A stretch of 64,000 bases of DNA from the NCBI GenBank assembly GCA_900078375.1, contig FLQS01000002.1, positions 1 to 64,000 of the forward strand. Reading direction: 5' to 3'. This DNA comes from an uncultured Mycobacterium sp. Lineage in GTDB: Bacteria > Actinomycetota > Actinomycetes > Mycobacteriales > Mycobacteriaceae. Below are positions 44,698 through 52,939 of this stretch, piece by piece (positions within the stretch are counted from its first letter, which is position 1; every line of letters starts with the position of its first letter). Position numbers and translations under genes: made by a program. The notes beneath the pieces are model-generated. The model was not told the origin of the DNA. It saw nothing but the letters and a program-made list of their open reading frames with translations, and searched no databases.

Positions 44698-45569
44698 CGA
44701 AGCCCATACCGAGGCCTGACCGCATCGTCGATGCTCATGTGCACCTGTGGGATCCGGCCCGAACAGACTGGTATCCATACCTCTCGGGTAGGCGTGAGCT
44801 GAACATGGGCGATGTTTCCACCATGTCGCGCAGGTTCGATGCGGCAACCTACTTCGCGGAGTCCGCGGGCTGGAACGTCGAGAAAATCATCAATATCGCT
44901 GCCGCCACCGGCTGGAACTCGATCGACGAGACTCTCGAGTTGGATCGACGGGCGCACATGCAGGGACACCCTGATGCGATCATCGGCGGCCTACCACCCA
45001 CCGAGTCGGTGGCGGAAACGGTTGCCGCTCTTGATCGGCAGCTGACGGCACCACGGTTTCGGGGTGTCCGCCCGATGGGGGCCGCCGAGGGTCCGCTTCC
45101 CCCGATCGACGTCCTTCGCGCGCTCGAGGAGCGGGACCTTTTGGTCGAGGTGATGGTGCATCCCGATCTGCTGCTGCCGACTGCCAGGCGACTGGAAGCC
45201 AACGACTCCCTCGTGGTGGTCATTGAACATGCAGGTTGGCCGCGCAACGGGTCAGAGCAGGAGCGTGCGCTCTGGACCGAGGGAATCAACGCCCTCGCTA
45301 GCCTCGGCGACAACGTGCTGTGCAAGCTCTCCGGCTTGGCTGTGCCCCTCGGGACCATGACCGTCGAGGTGTTGGCGCCGTGGCTCGAGTACGCAATCGA
45401 GGCCTTCGGCGCCGACCGCTGCATGTTCGGGAGCAACTTCCCCGTCGACGGCATGCGCGGCACCTTCGGCGAACTGTATTCGACGTATTCGGCCGTTGCC
45501 GCCCGCCTCGACACCGACGCTCGTGACAAGATCTTCGCCGGCAATGCCGAGCGCGTCTATCGCTGCTAG
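44694..45569 (+). CDS. Amidohydrolase (lactonase-type TIM-barrel hydrolase)
   Basis: A 291-residue Amidohydro_2 protein. The first metal motif is VDAHVHLWDP (residues 12-21), followed by VVVIEHAG and the C-terminal FGSNFPVDGM, as in 2-pyrone-4,6-dicarboxylate lactonase- and fucono-lactonase-like enzymes. Coupled by ATGA to the SDR and downstream of a Baeyer-Villiger enzyme, it is well placed to open the lactone product. It ends the plus-strand operon. Confidence 0.87.
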   Translation: MTKPIPRPDRIVDAHVHLWDPARTDWYPYLSGRRELNMGDVSTMSRRFDAATYFAESAGWNVEKIINIAAATGWNSIDETLELDRRAHMQGHPDAIIGGLPPTESVAETVAALDRQLTAPRFRGVRPMGAAEGPLPPIDVLRALEERDLLVEVMVHPDLLLPTARRLEANDSLVVVIEHAGWPRNGSEQERALWTEGINALASLGDNVLCKLSGLAVPLGTMTVEVLAPWLEYAIEAFGADRCMFGSNFPVDGMRGTFGELYSTYSAVAARLDTDARDKIFAGNAERVYRC

Positions 45570-45656
45570 TACAGCACCCGCGGTGAGCGGTTGTCCTCGA
45601 AATCCCCTGTGCCGCAGGATAGTGAAGGCTGCGGGGTTGGCCCAGTCAACGAGGAG

Positions 45657-46586
45657 CTAACGTCGAGCGCCCGCGGCGACGACTTGCTGACCGAAGCGCT
45701 CGATGGCTTCGAGCGCATGGGAAAGGGAGTCGCCGGGCACCGGCACCTGCACCCAGGTGACGCCAACGGCGGCAAGTTGTGCGATGCCGCTCAGATAGGC
45801 GTCGGCGTTGAAATCGTCGTCACCGGGACTGCCCCCGCGGAGATTGGTGAATGCGACATCGACGTCGGTCCAGTCACGCCCACACTCGTCGAATCGGCGC
45901 CGCAGATCGCCGATCGCTTCGGCGAGCCGTTCGACGGTATCGAGGGAAGTGGTGCCCGTGGTCTGCGCCAGCCCGGGAGTCGCGGGAAACGGACACCATC
46001 CCTGACAGCTCGTTGCCACCCGCTGACGTGCGCGCCCACTGTTGCCCCCAATCCAGATGGGCGGGTGCGGCGTACTCGACGGCCGTGGATGGGCGGTGAT
46101 GCCGTGCGCCGCGAAATGCCGCCCTGCGTAGGAGACGTCATCATTCGTCCAGATCGCCCGGATGACCTCCAGACTTTCGTCGAAAAGCGCGCCGCGGTCG
46201 TCGTAATCGACTCCGAGCGCGGCGAATTCACGCTTGAGGTAGCCCGCACCCACCGCGAGAGTGAACCGGCCGCCCGACAGCAGATCCAGCGTCGCGCTGG
46301 CCTTCGCCACGAGGAACGGATTGCGGTACGGCAGCACAACGATGTTGGGAATCAAACGCACCGTGGATGTGCTGGCCGCGGCGAATGACATCGCCACGAA
46401 CGGGTCCAATGCGTCATGGCCGCCGGAGTCGAGCCATCGCTGGGTCGGTGCCGGGTGATCGGTAAATCCCAGTCCGCTGAATCCCGCTGCCTCTGCGGCC
46501 ACCGCGATAGCGGTCACCCCCGATCCCGCGGCGATCTCAGCATCGTAGGGATGCCCGGTCATCGGGTGTGTCAGGGCATAGCGCAT
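45657..46586 (-). CDS. LLM-class (F420-type) flavin-dependent oxidoreductase
   Basis: A 309-residue luciferase-like TIM barrel with AAEAAGFSGLGFTDHPAPTQ, STVRLIPNIVVLPYRNP and LLSGGRFTLAVGAGYLKREF. The pattern matches mycobacterial F420-dependent members of unknown substrate. It is the most distal gene of the minus-strand run that starts at 50675 and is separated from the SDR by 124 bp, so it may have its own promoter. Confidence 0.82.
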   Translation of the reverse strand: MRYALTHPMTGHPYDAEIAAGSGVTAIAVAAEAAGFSGLGFTDHPAPTQRWLDSGGHDALDPFVAMSFAAASTSTVRLIPNIVVLPYRNPFLVAKASATLDLLSGGRFTLAVGAGYLKREFAALGVDYDDRGALFDESLEVIRAIWTNDDVSYAGRHFAAHGITAHPRPSSTPHPPIWIGGNSGRARQRVATSCQGWCPFPATPGLAQTTGTTSLDTVERLAEAIGDLRRRFDECGRDWTDVDVAFTNLRGGSPGDDDFNADAYLSGIAQLAAVGVTWVQVPVPGDSLSHALEAIERFGQQVVAAGARR

Positions 46587-46710
46587 GTAATCCTCCGGAT
46601 CGGTTCATGTGAAGGCGACGTGGCCCACCCAACGCCAGACGCACCACCAATTCCGTGACATGTTGGGCGGGTTGCCGGTACCCGGCCGGCGCGGCATCTC
46701 ATAGCGCTGC

Positions 46711-47514
46711 TCAGACGAAGTCTGAGCCACCGTCCACATTCACGGTCGCCCCGGTGACATAACCATTGCGCCGGGATGCCAGATAGGTGGTGATCGACGC
46801 GATCTCCTCGGGCAGTCCGGCGCGACCGAGGTCGCAGGGCTGATGGAAATTGTCGTCGATCCACTTCATCACATGCACAGGGTCGTTGGCATCCAAGCCG
46901 TCGGCAGCCAGAATGTCCTTCAGATTCTCGGTGAAGCTGGCCGTGACGATCGTTCCCGGGCACACACAGTTGACCAGGATCCCGTCCTTGGCAAGGCTTT
47001 TCGACAGATTCTTGGTGACACTGCTCAGCGCCGCCTTGGATGCCGTATAGGCGACGATGCGCGGGTTCTGTCGTTGGATCGAATGCGCCGACAGCGTGAC
47101 GATACGGGCCCAGTCAGCGGCACGCAGCATCGGCAGCGCTGCCCGGATCGAGCGCACTCCGGACATGGTGCCCAGCGCAAACGCGGCATCCCAGTCGGCA
47201 TCGGTCATGTCCTCGAAATAGCCGTCACTTGGCCCGATGGTGTGCACCAGGCTGTTGAGTTCACCCCAACGTCGCGACACTGCGTCGAAGCCGGCGGTGA
47301 TCGACTCGGCATCCGACATATCCACACTGATGCCCACGGCCTCGGGAGCCCCGGCGGCCAGCAGTGACTCCACGGCGGCGTCCAGCGCCACCTTGTCTCG
47401 GGCCATCACCGCGACGCTGGCGCCCTCGGCTGCCATCGTCTGCGCAATGGCCAGCCCCATTCCCTTGCTGCCGCCGGTGACAACCGCTTTCGATCCGGCC
47501 AGTCCCAAGTCCAT
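46711..47514 (-). CDS. SDR family oxidoreductase
   Basis: A 267-residue classical SDR. VTGGSKGMGLAI (about 12-23), the catalytic Ser in SAHSIQRQNPR, YTASKAA, and the C-terminal GYVTGATVNVDGG are intact, as in 3-oxoacyl-reductase-like enzymes. It lies 30 nt after the TetR gene on the same strand and probably belongs to the operon controlled at 50710. The substrate is unknown. Confidence 0.87.
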   Translation of the reverse strand: MDLGLAGSKAVVTGGSKGMGLAIAQTMAAEGASVAVMARDKVALDAAVESLLAAGAPEAVGISVDMSDAESITAGFDAVSRRWGELNSLVHTIGPSDGYFEDMTDADWDAAFALGTMSGVRSIRAALPMLRAADWARIVTLSAHSIQRQNPRIVAYTASKAALSSVTKNLSKSLAKDGILVNCVCPGTIVTASFTENLKDILAADGLDANDPVHVMKWIDDNFHQPCDLGRAGLPEEIASITTYLASRRNGYVTGATVNVDGGSDFV

Positions 47515-47544
47515 TGTTTCTCCCTTCAGTTGATGCTGCGTGAG

Positions 47545-48258
47545 CTAATGACGTATTCGGGGGGCACTACTGCGGGTGGGTGAGTCGAGTCGTAGGGCCA
47601 GGACCTCGGCGATCACTTCTGGCCCGACACCCAAGCTCCGTAGACAAGATCTGATGACGCGTTTGCGGATGTCGGCGCGGATGGTGTCGCCCGTAGCCCA
47701 CTGCCGTTCAATACACGCCCATACCGCGCCCTGAATGATCTGGGCATCCGTCACGGGATCGATATCGTCAAACGCACCGTCGCGCATTCCACGCTCGAGT
47801 TGCTCGACGAGCGGCTTGAGCATCTCGCCGAAAGCGGCCTGCACCAAGGGGGGCGAGGTCACCATCAACGACTGCGCCTCTTTGGACACGAAGCGGAGAT
47901 CCGATCTGACGTTGCTGTCGAAGGCGAGATCCAGCCGGCCGTCCACCCAGGCTGCCACCGCATCGACGGAACTCGTGCTGGCCTTCATCTTGCGTCGGAG
48001 GCGACGAGTTTCTACGCGCGCCATCTCCAGGAACACCGCGACCAGGAGCTCATCCTTGGAGCTGAAATGCCGGTAGAACGCCCGGGTTCCCAGTTGGCAC
48101 CGCTCAAGGATCTCCCCGATGCTGATCCCTTGAATCCCTTGTTCCCGAACGATTTCCGATGCCGCCGCGAGGATCGCGGCCCGTACGGCGGGGTCCGGGC
48201 TCAACTTGTCCCGCCCGCGCGTCGCGCGGGCACCCGTCGACGCGCTGGCGACGTTCAC
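47545..48258 (-). CDS. TetR-family regulator
   Basis: A 237-residue TetR-type protein. The helix-turn-helix covers about residues 25-75, with the recognition helix LGTRAFYRHF identical to that of the TetR encoded at 51186. The C-terminal effector domain is helical. It lies 45 nt after the sulfotransferase and 30 nt before the SDR in one minus-strand run, so it would be autoregulated if it binds the site at 50710-50726. The identical recognition helix suggests that both TetR proteins see the same TGAAAA-type sites. Confidence 0.88.
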   Translation of the reverse strand: MNVASASTGARATRGRDKLSPDPAVRAAILAAASEIVREQGIQGISIGEILERCQLGTRAFYRHFSSKDELLVAVFLEMARVETRRLRRKMKASTSSVDAVAAWVDGRLDLAFDSNVRSDLRFVSKEAQSLMVTSPPLVQAAFGEMLKPLVEQLERGMRDGAFDDIDPVTDAQIIQGAVWACIERQWATGDTIRADIRKRVIRSCLRSLGVGPEVIAEVLALRLDSPTRSSAPRIRH

Positions 48259-48303
48259 CGGGTCGGCCTCCGCGTCCTGCGGAGTCGTCGTTGCCTCACG
48301 CCG

Positions 48304-49449
48304 CTAACCGGTGGCGTCGTAGGTGGCGAGGTACTCCGAAAAACTGGCGCGGACCTGGTCGGGCGTCAGGCCGTAGTCGGACAGGTCGTAGTCATGTGCC
48401 CCGCGGGAACCCGGTTTGTGTCCGTCGGCCCACTGCTGGACTGAACGCAGAGTGGCGTCGGTGAATGTCAAGCCCAGCGTTTTGTATGCGCCCTCGAGGG
48501 TGCCGATCGGGTTGGTTTGCAGATCGGCGAAGGAGACATCAGCGAAGCGCTCGTCGCCGACGCGCCGGCGGAAATCCATCGCCCGTCGGACACCCTCGGC
48601 CCAGCTTGCGAGTTGCTCCTCACCCAGTTCATGGGCGTCGTCGCGGTCGCTGCTCCAACTGCGCACATACTTGATGAGACTGCACACCGACCCCATCACC
48701 TTGGCCGGATCCCGATGGCTCCACATGAATTTGGCGTTCGGGTAGGCCTCGACGAGGGCGCCGAGTGCGAAGATGTGCACCGGCGTCTTGAGATGCCACA
48801 GACTCGGCTTACAGTGCCATTGCAAGAGTTTGAGGACCTGCCGGTGGAACGTGTAGGTGCCCCCCATGTCGCAGCTCATCAGCCACTCCAGATAGCTGGG
48901 TACCCGGACCACGCCATCAAAGTGGAAGGTCCGGAAGCTCATACCCATCAGGTCCTGACACTCCGTGGGCGCCGTCGCCTCTGAGTTGTAGAGCGACTTC
49001 ATCAACGGAAACATCTCGTACATCATCTCGGTGCCCGCCTCGGCGTCCGCGATACGGGGATCCGTGTGCTGAGTATCGGCCTCCGGGGGCGGCGTCGGCT
49101 GCTGCGATTCCCACATACGCAGCGAGCGGAACTGCGGGTCGGCAGCTACCAGCTGGCTCAGGGCGGTCGTACCGGTGCGCGGTAGCCCGATCACGAATAC
49201 CGGACCGTCGACGACCTCATCGTCGATCTCGGGATGCTGCTTGTAGGTGTCCTCGATCTTGAGACGTTGAATCAGGGCGTTGCTGATGGTGGCGTGCTGG
49301 ATCACCCGGCCCATCTCGTTGAGGTCCGCCTCGGTATTGAGTGCTTCGACGGTTCGCTCGAGTCCTTCGCGGTAGTAAGGCGATCCGAAATCGTCCAGGC
49401 CGGTCGCGACGCGCGCACCGTCTTCGAGTTCGTCGGCGGAAAACGTCAT
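48304..49449 (-). CDS. Sulfotransferase family protein
   Basis: A 381-residue PAPS-dependent sulfotransferase. The 5'-phosphosulfate loop GLPRTGTTALSQL lies near residues 88-100, and the 3'-phosphate-binding region is seen as WSHRDPAKVMGSVCSL. Mycobacterial members sulfate lipids, steroids or glycolipids. It overlaps the upstream DUF1214 gene by 4 nt, a pairing that recurs in mycobacterial genomes. In this context it may modify a hydrophobic alcohol; that is inference. Confidence 0.87.
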   Translation of the reverse strand: MTFSADELEDGARVATGLDDFGSPYYREGLERTVEALNTEADLNEMGRVIQHATISNALIQRLKIEDTYKQHPEIDDEVVDGPVFVIGLPRTGTTALSQLVAADPQFRSLRMWESQQPTPPPEADTQHTDPRIADAEAGTEMMYEMFPLMKSLYNSEATAPTECQDLMGMSFRTFHFDGVVRVPSYLEWLMSCDMGGTYTFHRQVLKLLQWHCKPSLWHLKTPVHIFALGALVEAYPNAKFMWSHRDPAKVMGSVCSLIKYVRSWSSDRDDAHELGEEQLASWAEGVRRAMDFRRRVGDERFADVSFADLQTNPIGTLEGAYKTLGLTFTDATLRSVQQWADGHKPGSRGAHDYDLSDYGLTPDQVRASFSEYLATYDATG

Positions 49450-50675
49450 CGTGCGAACCTTTCGTGTACGGCGCGGCGTCGCGCCGCCAAGATGGACTTG
49501 CGCTCGTCGGGCGTGAGCAACTTTGTGTCGGCGGGCAGCGCCGATCCGATGTCATCGAACTGCACCACGCGAGCCGTCGGCGTCGGCGCTGTCTCGGTCC
49601 GCACACAGCGCAGGATCATCGCGCCATTGCTGTGACCGGCCGTATCAAGCCAGTTCGCGATCCCGGGGTCACGTGCGCACAGCACCACCCGTACCAACCC
49701 GTCGGAATCCACTGCGGCCTGGGAGGCATTCAGGCTGGACTGATGACGTCCGTAGTGGATGGTCTCCCACCAGGGGTTGCCCAGCGAATAGCTCCAGTAG
49801 ACACCCTGTGGCGGCTTGACTTCCAAGATCAGCGCCTCGTCGGGACCCAGCGCCCAGCGCCCGATCACCGGCCTGTTCTCGGCAGCGGCACCCATCGAAC
49901 TCCGGTCGATACCAGGTAAGAATCCGTTCACCGGAGGGGCGCCGCCGAAGTCGAGGAAGAACTTCACGTTGTCGTGGACGAAGTCACCCAGCGCGACCAG
50001 TTGCCGCGACACCGCCACATCGGGGTCGACTGATCGGTCCTTCGCCTCAGCCGCTGAGGTGATTCGCTCGATCTTCAGCGATGAGGGCACCTCGGTGTCC
50101 CAGTCGTAGAAGAAGTGCCGCACTGTCAGAGTCGGGTTGTCGCCGGCGATGGGCATCCAATTGCCCGCGCGCTCATCGGCGGAGAGGATGATCTCGAAGT
50201 TGCCGTCGGGGTCGACGTCGAGCTCGTCGACCAGCGCGTTGGAGGTAGACACGATGCCGTTCATGGTCTGCAATCCGACGTAGCGTGCGGTGCCGCGGTT
50301 GCCGAATAGCCGGTAGCTCTCGCCCCCGCGCAACGCCGCGCCGGTGTACAAGCCATCCGGGCACTCCATCCCCCACGTGATGATGTCGTCGGTGCTGGTT
50401 GCCTGCACGCTCAGGATCGGGTCAGGGTCGGCCCGTAACGCCGCGTCCACACCCGCAGCGAGCAGCACCAGCAGATGCCGGTATCCCGACGCCAGATCGA
50501 CTCGGTTGCCGCTGACTGGGTTGGACTCGACAACCTGCGCCGAGCTGTTGAGTCGCTCCAGAAGATGCGACCACGCCTGCGCCAGATCCGGCACGTCCCC
50601 ACCGGGAGTAGCCGCCAGCGCGGCCTCGGCAACTGAGAACGGCAGCCACGCCAACGGCTTCTGTGGGTCGGTCAA
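49446..50675 (-). CDS. DUF1214-domain protein
   Basis: A 409-residue protein of unknown function with a C-terminal beta-rich DUF1214-like domain (ILEVKPPQGVYWSYSLGNPWWE, SDGLVRVVLCARDPGIANWLDTAGH). The N-terminal part is helical. No signal peptide is seen. It heads the minus-strand operon, with the TGAAAA-type operator 35 nt upstream. The link to a sulfotransferase suggests work on the same substrate, but no reaction is known for the domain. Confidence 0.8.
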   Translation of the reverse strand: MTDPQKPLAWLPFSVAEAALAATPGGDVPDLAQAWSHLLERLNSSAQVVESNPVSGNRVDLASGYRHLLVLLAAGVDAALRADPDPILSVQATSTDDIITWGMECPDGLYTGAALRGGESYRLFGNRGTARYVGLQTMNGIVSTSNALVDELDVDPDGNFEIILSADERAGNWMPIAGDNPTLTVRHFFYDWDTEVPSSLKIERITSAAEAKDRSVDPDVAVSRQLVALGDFVHDNVKFFLDFGGAPPVNGFLPGIDRSSMGAAAENRPVIGRWALGPDEALILEVKPPQGVYWSYSLGNPWWETIHYGRHQSSLNASQAAVDSDGLVRVVLCARDPGIANWLDTAGHSNGAMILRCVRTETAPTPTARVVQFDDIGSALPADTKLLTPDERKSILAARRRAVHERFAR

Positions 50676-50709
50676 AGTTTCCTCCGGGCCGCGTGTCGAT
50701 AGCCTTATC

Positions 50710-50726
50710 CGAAAATCATGTTTTCA
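50710..50726. promoter_or_regulatory. TetR-type operator B1
   Basis: CGAAAATCATGTTTTCA is a 17-bp palindrome with GAAAA/TTTTC arms. It differs from operator A6 (CGAGAATCATGTTCTCG) only at the symmetrical fourth and fourteenth positions and the last base. It lies 35 nt before the DUF1214 gene start. Confidence 0.65.
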
Positions 50727-50923
50727 GATAGAAGAGACTGTCACACACCATTGCGAGGATTGTCAACGTCGGTTGGCTGTTAGCCGGCTGCGGAGATGAC
50801 GGCTGCGGTCACGAACCGCTATCGGTACGTCGCCTGCGGCTCGGCGATCTCGTTCAGCCGTGGTGCTCCGGCGTCTGATCGACGAGAAGTCTTGCCGGAT
50901 AACCACAGTCGCCCTAGCTGATC

Positions 50924-51150
50924 TCAACGAGCGGCTCGAGGCGTGCGTAACCGGGCTAGCAGGATCTCGGCCAGGCCGGCGTCGTCGATGTCGTCAACGA
51001 CGGAACTGATCCGGTCGGCGATGATGAGTGTCGTGAGATCGCCAGGCTTAGCGCGACGACCCGGCAGGTCCACCAGAACGCGCAAGTCGGCTACCTGCCG
51101 ATGAAGATCGGCTCGACCGCTGAATTCGGAATTACTCAGCCATGTTTGGT
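50924..51150 (-). pseudogene. Open reading frame remnant downstream of TetR gene
   Basis: A minus-strand frame without a usable ATG or GTG start reads ADLHRQVADLRVLVDLPGRR and then a DRISSVVDDIDDAGLAEILL helix before a stop at 50924. Codon use is gene-like. It may be the tail of a lost gene, or a short gene with a rare start. I do not recognise the family. The rest of the 510-bp gap (50676-51185) holds operator B1 and no other supported gene. Confidence 0.35.
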
Positions 51151-51185
51151 CCTTGTTGGCCGATGCGTGCCCACCCGCATCATGG

Positions 51186-51809
51186 CTATTCGGCCGCCGA
51201 GAACAGCCCTTCGACGATTCTGATGAGTTGCAAGCGTGCGCGTCGGCGAGTCATCTGGCCTCCGTTGATATGGCGGGCCGCCAGCATCCAGAACGCGGCG
51301 TGGATCGTACTGGCATCAAGGTCGGGATCAGCGGTGGAGATCGATCCATCGCGCAGGCCGCGATCGATGGCCTCGGCCAGCACCAGCACTTGCGGATTGG
51401 CGACTGCGTCGAACTGCGTCGGGTAGGCGCTGCGAAGCCAGAAGCCATACCGCCACAACGCTTCGAACGTCGCGCTACGCGGGGACGCGAACGCCGCGCG
51501 GAGGCGGTCGTCGATCCACGCCATGACGCCATCGTGGCCGCTAGCCGCGCGGTCGGTCTGCCGCCGAAGCCGTCGGACCGCCTCCTCGGTCTCGCGGAGC
51601 CAAACCGCGAGGACGAACTCGTCCTTCGATGCGAAGTGCCGGTAGAACGCGCGCGTTCCAAGCCCCGCCCGGTCCAGGATGGCGGCGAGGGTCAAGCTGG
51701 TCACCCCCTGCTCGGTCAGCAGGGCCAGGCCGGCGTCCAGCAATGAGCCGCGCTCGGCGTCGGCAGGCGGCGGCGAGGGACCGCGGCGCGTGCGTGTCGA
51801 CGCCGTCAC
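51186..51809 (-). CDS. TetR-family regulator (second of the region)
   Basis: A 207-residue TetR-type protein. The DNA-binding domain is at about residues 20-70 with the recognition helix LGTRAFYRHF, the same as in the TetR at 47545. It overlaps the upstream acyl-CoA dehydrogenase by 4 nt, so it is produced from the promoter at 52904-52928 and is probably autoregulated through operator B2. The ligand domain is helical and only distantly similar to the other TetR. Confidence 0.88.
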   Translation of the reverse strand: MTASTRTRRGPSPPPADAERGSLLDAGLALLTEQGVTSLTLAAILDRAGLGTRAFYRHFASKDEFVLAVWLRETEEAVRRLRRQTDRAASGHDGVMAWIDDRLRAAFASPRSATFEALWRYGFWLRSAYPTQFDAVANPQVLVLAEAIDRGLRDGSISTADPDLDASTIHAAFWMLAARHINGGQMTRRRARLQLIRIVEGLFSAAE

Positions 51810-52894
51810 GACTGGAGGACCAGGTCGGCGACGCGCCGGTCATGCCAGTGACGACTCCCGTAGAGGACATCGTTTTGTTTCGCACGCTTGAACAGCAGAT
51901 GGGCATCGGAGTCCCAGGTAAACCCCGCGGCACCGTGGATTTGGATGTTCTCACCGGTGACGTATACGGCTGCCCCGCCCATGGCTGACTTGGCGATGGC
52001 AGCGCTTTCGGGAAGTGATGGGTCGCGTACGTCGGCGGCCCACGCCGCTCGGTGCACACCCACCCGCCCGAGTTCCAGTTGGTGGAGCATGTCGACGAAT
52101 TTGTGTTGGATCACTTGGTGCGACGAAATTGCGACATCGAACTGCACGCGTTGATTCGCGTATGCGATCGCCATCGCCAGGGCCGCATCGCAGACACCGA
52201 CGAGTTCGGCAGACAGCGCCACTGCAGCGATATCGGCGACGCGGGCCCATTGTTCGGAGTGGTCACCGACCGGGCCGATGCGCCTGGCTCGGCGTCCGTC
52301 AAGCGTGAGCGATGTGGCCTGTCGCGACGGATCCAGCGTGGGCACCGGGTCTCCGATCGGGCCGTCCACCATGAAACTGGACAGGCCCTCGCGAGTCTGG
52401 GCAGCGACGATCACGTGGTCGGCAGCGGGATCGAGCACGACCGGCTTGCTTCCCGTAAGCGTCCAAGCGGATCCGCTTCGGGTCGCACTCGATCTGACTC
52501 GCCGCACGGGGTCGCCTGTGCCGCTCTCCTCGAGAGCGACGGTCGCCCGCCGCTCACCCGAAGTCAGGCTACTCAGCAGGTCCGACTCACCCAACTCGAT
52601 CAGCGCGCTGGTAGCCACGACCGCGGACGACAGAAATGGCCCAGGCAGCGTGCAACGGCCCATCTCTTCGAGTACGACCACTGCATCCACCAGGCCCAGA
52701 CCGAGGCCGCCCGCTTCACCCGGTATCAGCAGAGTGTGCCAGCCCAGCTCGACAATTCGCGCCCAAAGTTGTTGCTGTGCAACGAGGTCGCCGTCGATGG
52801 CGGACCGCACCGTTCCCTTGGCCACTGCGTCGACCAGCACTGAACGGACGGACGCCCGCATGTCGTCCTGATCCTCTGAAAACGTGAAGTCCAT
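51806..52894 (-). CDS. Acyl-CoA dehydrogenase family protein (divergent partner)
   Basis: A 362-residue acyl-CoA dehydrogenase-type flavoprotein. MDFTFSEDQDDMRASVRSVL, GGLGLGLVDAVVVLEEMG and the C-terminal IQIHGAAGFTWDSDAHLLFKRA are present, but the middle SEPxxGSD motif is replaced (VALEESGTGD). This points to a partner subunit. The likely mate is the divergent gene at 52940. Operator B2 lies between them. Confidence 0.85.
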   Translation of the reverse strand: MDFTFSEDQDDMRASVRSVLVDAVAKGTVRSAIDGDLVAQQQLWARIVELGWHTLLIPGEAGGLGLGLVDAVVVLEEMGRCTLPGPFLSSAVVATSALIELGESDLLSSLTSGERRATVALEESGTGDPVRRVRSSATRSGSAWTLTGSKPVVLDPAADHVIVAAQTREGLSSFMVDGPIGDPVPTLDPSRQATSLTLDGRRARRIGPVGDHSEQWARVADIAAVALSAELVGVCDAALAMAIAYANQRVQFDVAISSHQVIQHKFVDMLHQLELGRVGVHRAAWAADVRDPSLPESAAIAKSAMGGAAVYVTGENIQIHGAAGFTWDSDAHLLFKRAKQNDVLYGSRHWHDRRVADLVLQS

Positions 52895-52903
52895 GGATTC
52901 ACC

Positions 52904-52928
52904 ATACTGAAAATATCGCTTTCAGTAT
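52904..52928. promoter_or_regulatory. TetR-type operator B2
   Basis: ATACTGAAA (52904-52912) and TTTCAGTAT (52920-52928) form perfect 9-bp arms around a 7-bp centre. The 17-bp core TGAAAATATCGCTTTCA at 52908-52924 matches operator B1. It lies between the divergent acyl-CoA dehydrogenase genes. A second TGAAA/TTTCA pair with centre at 52941 overlaps the start codon of the gene at 52940. Confidence 0.7.
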
Positions 52929-52939
52929 ATGGTGAAAGG

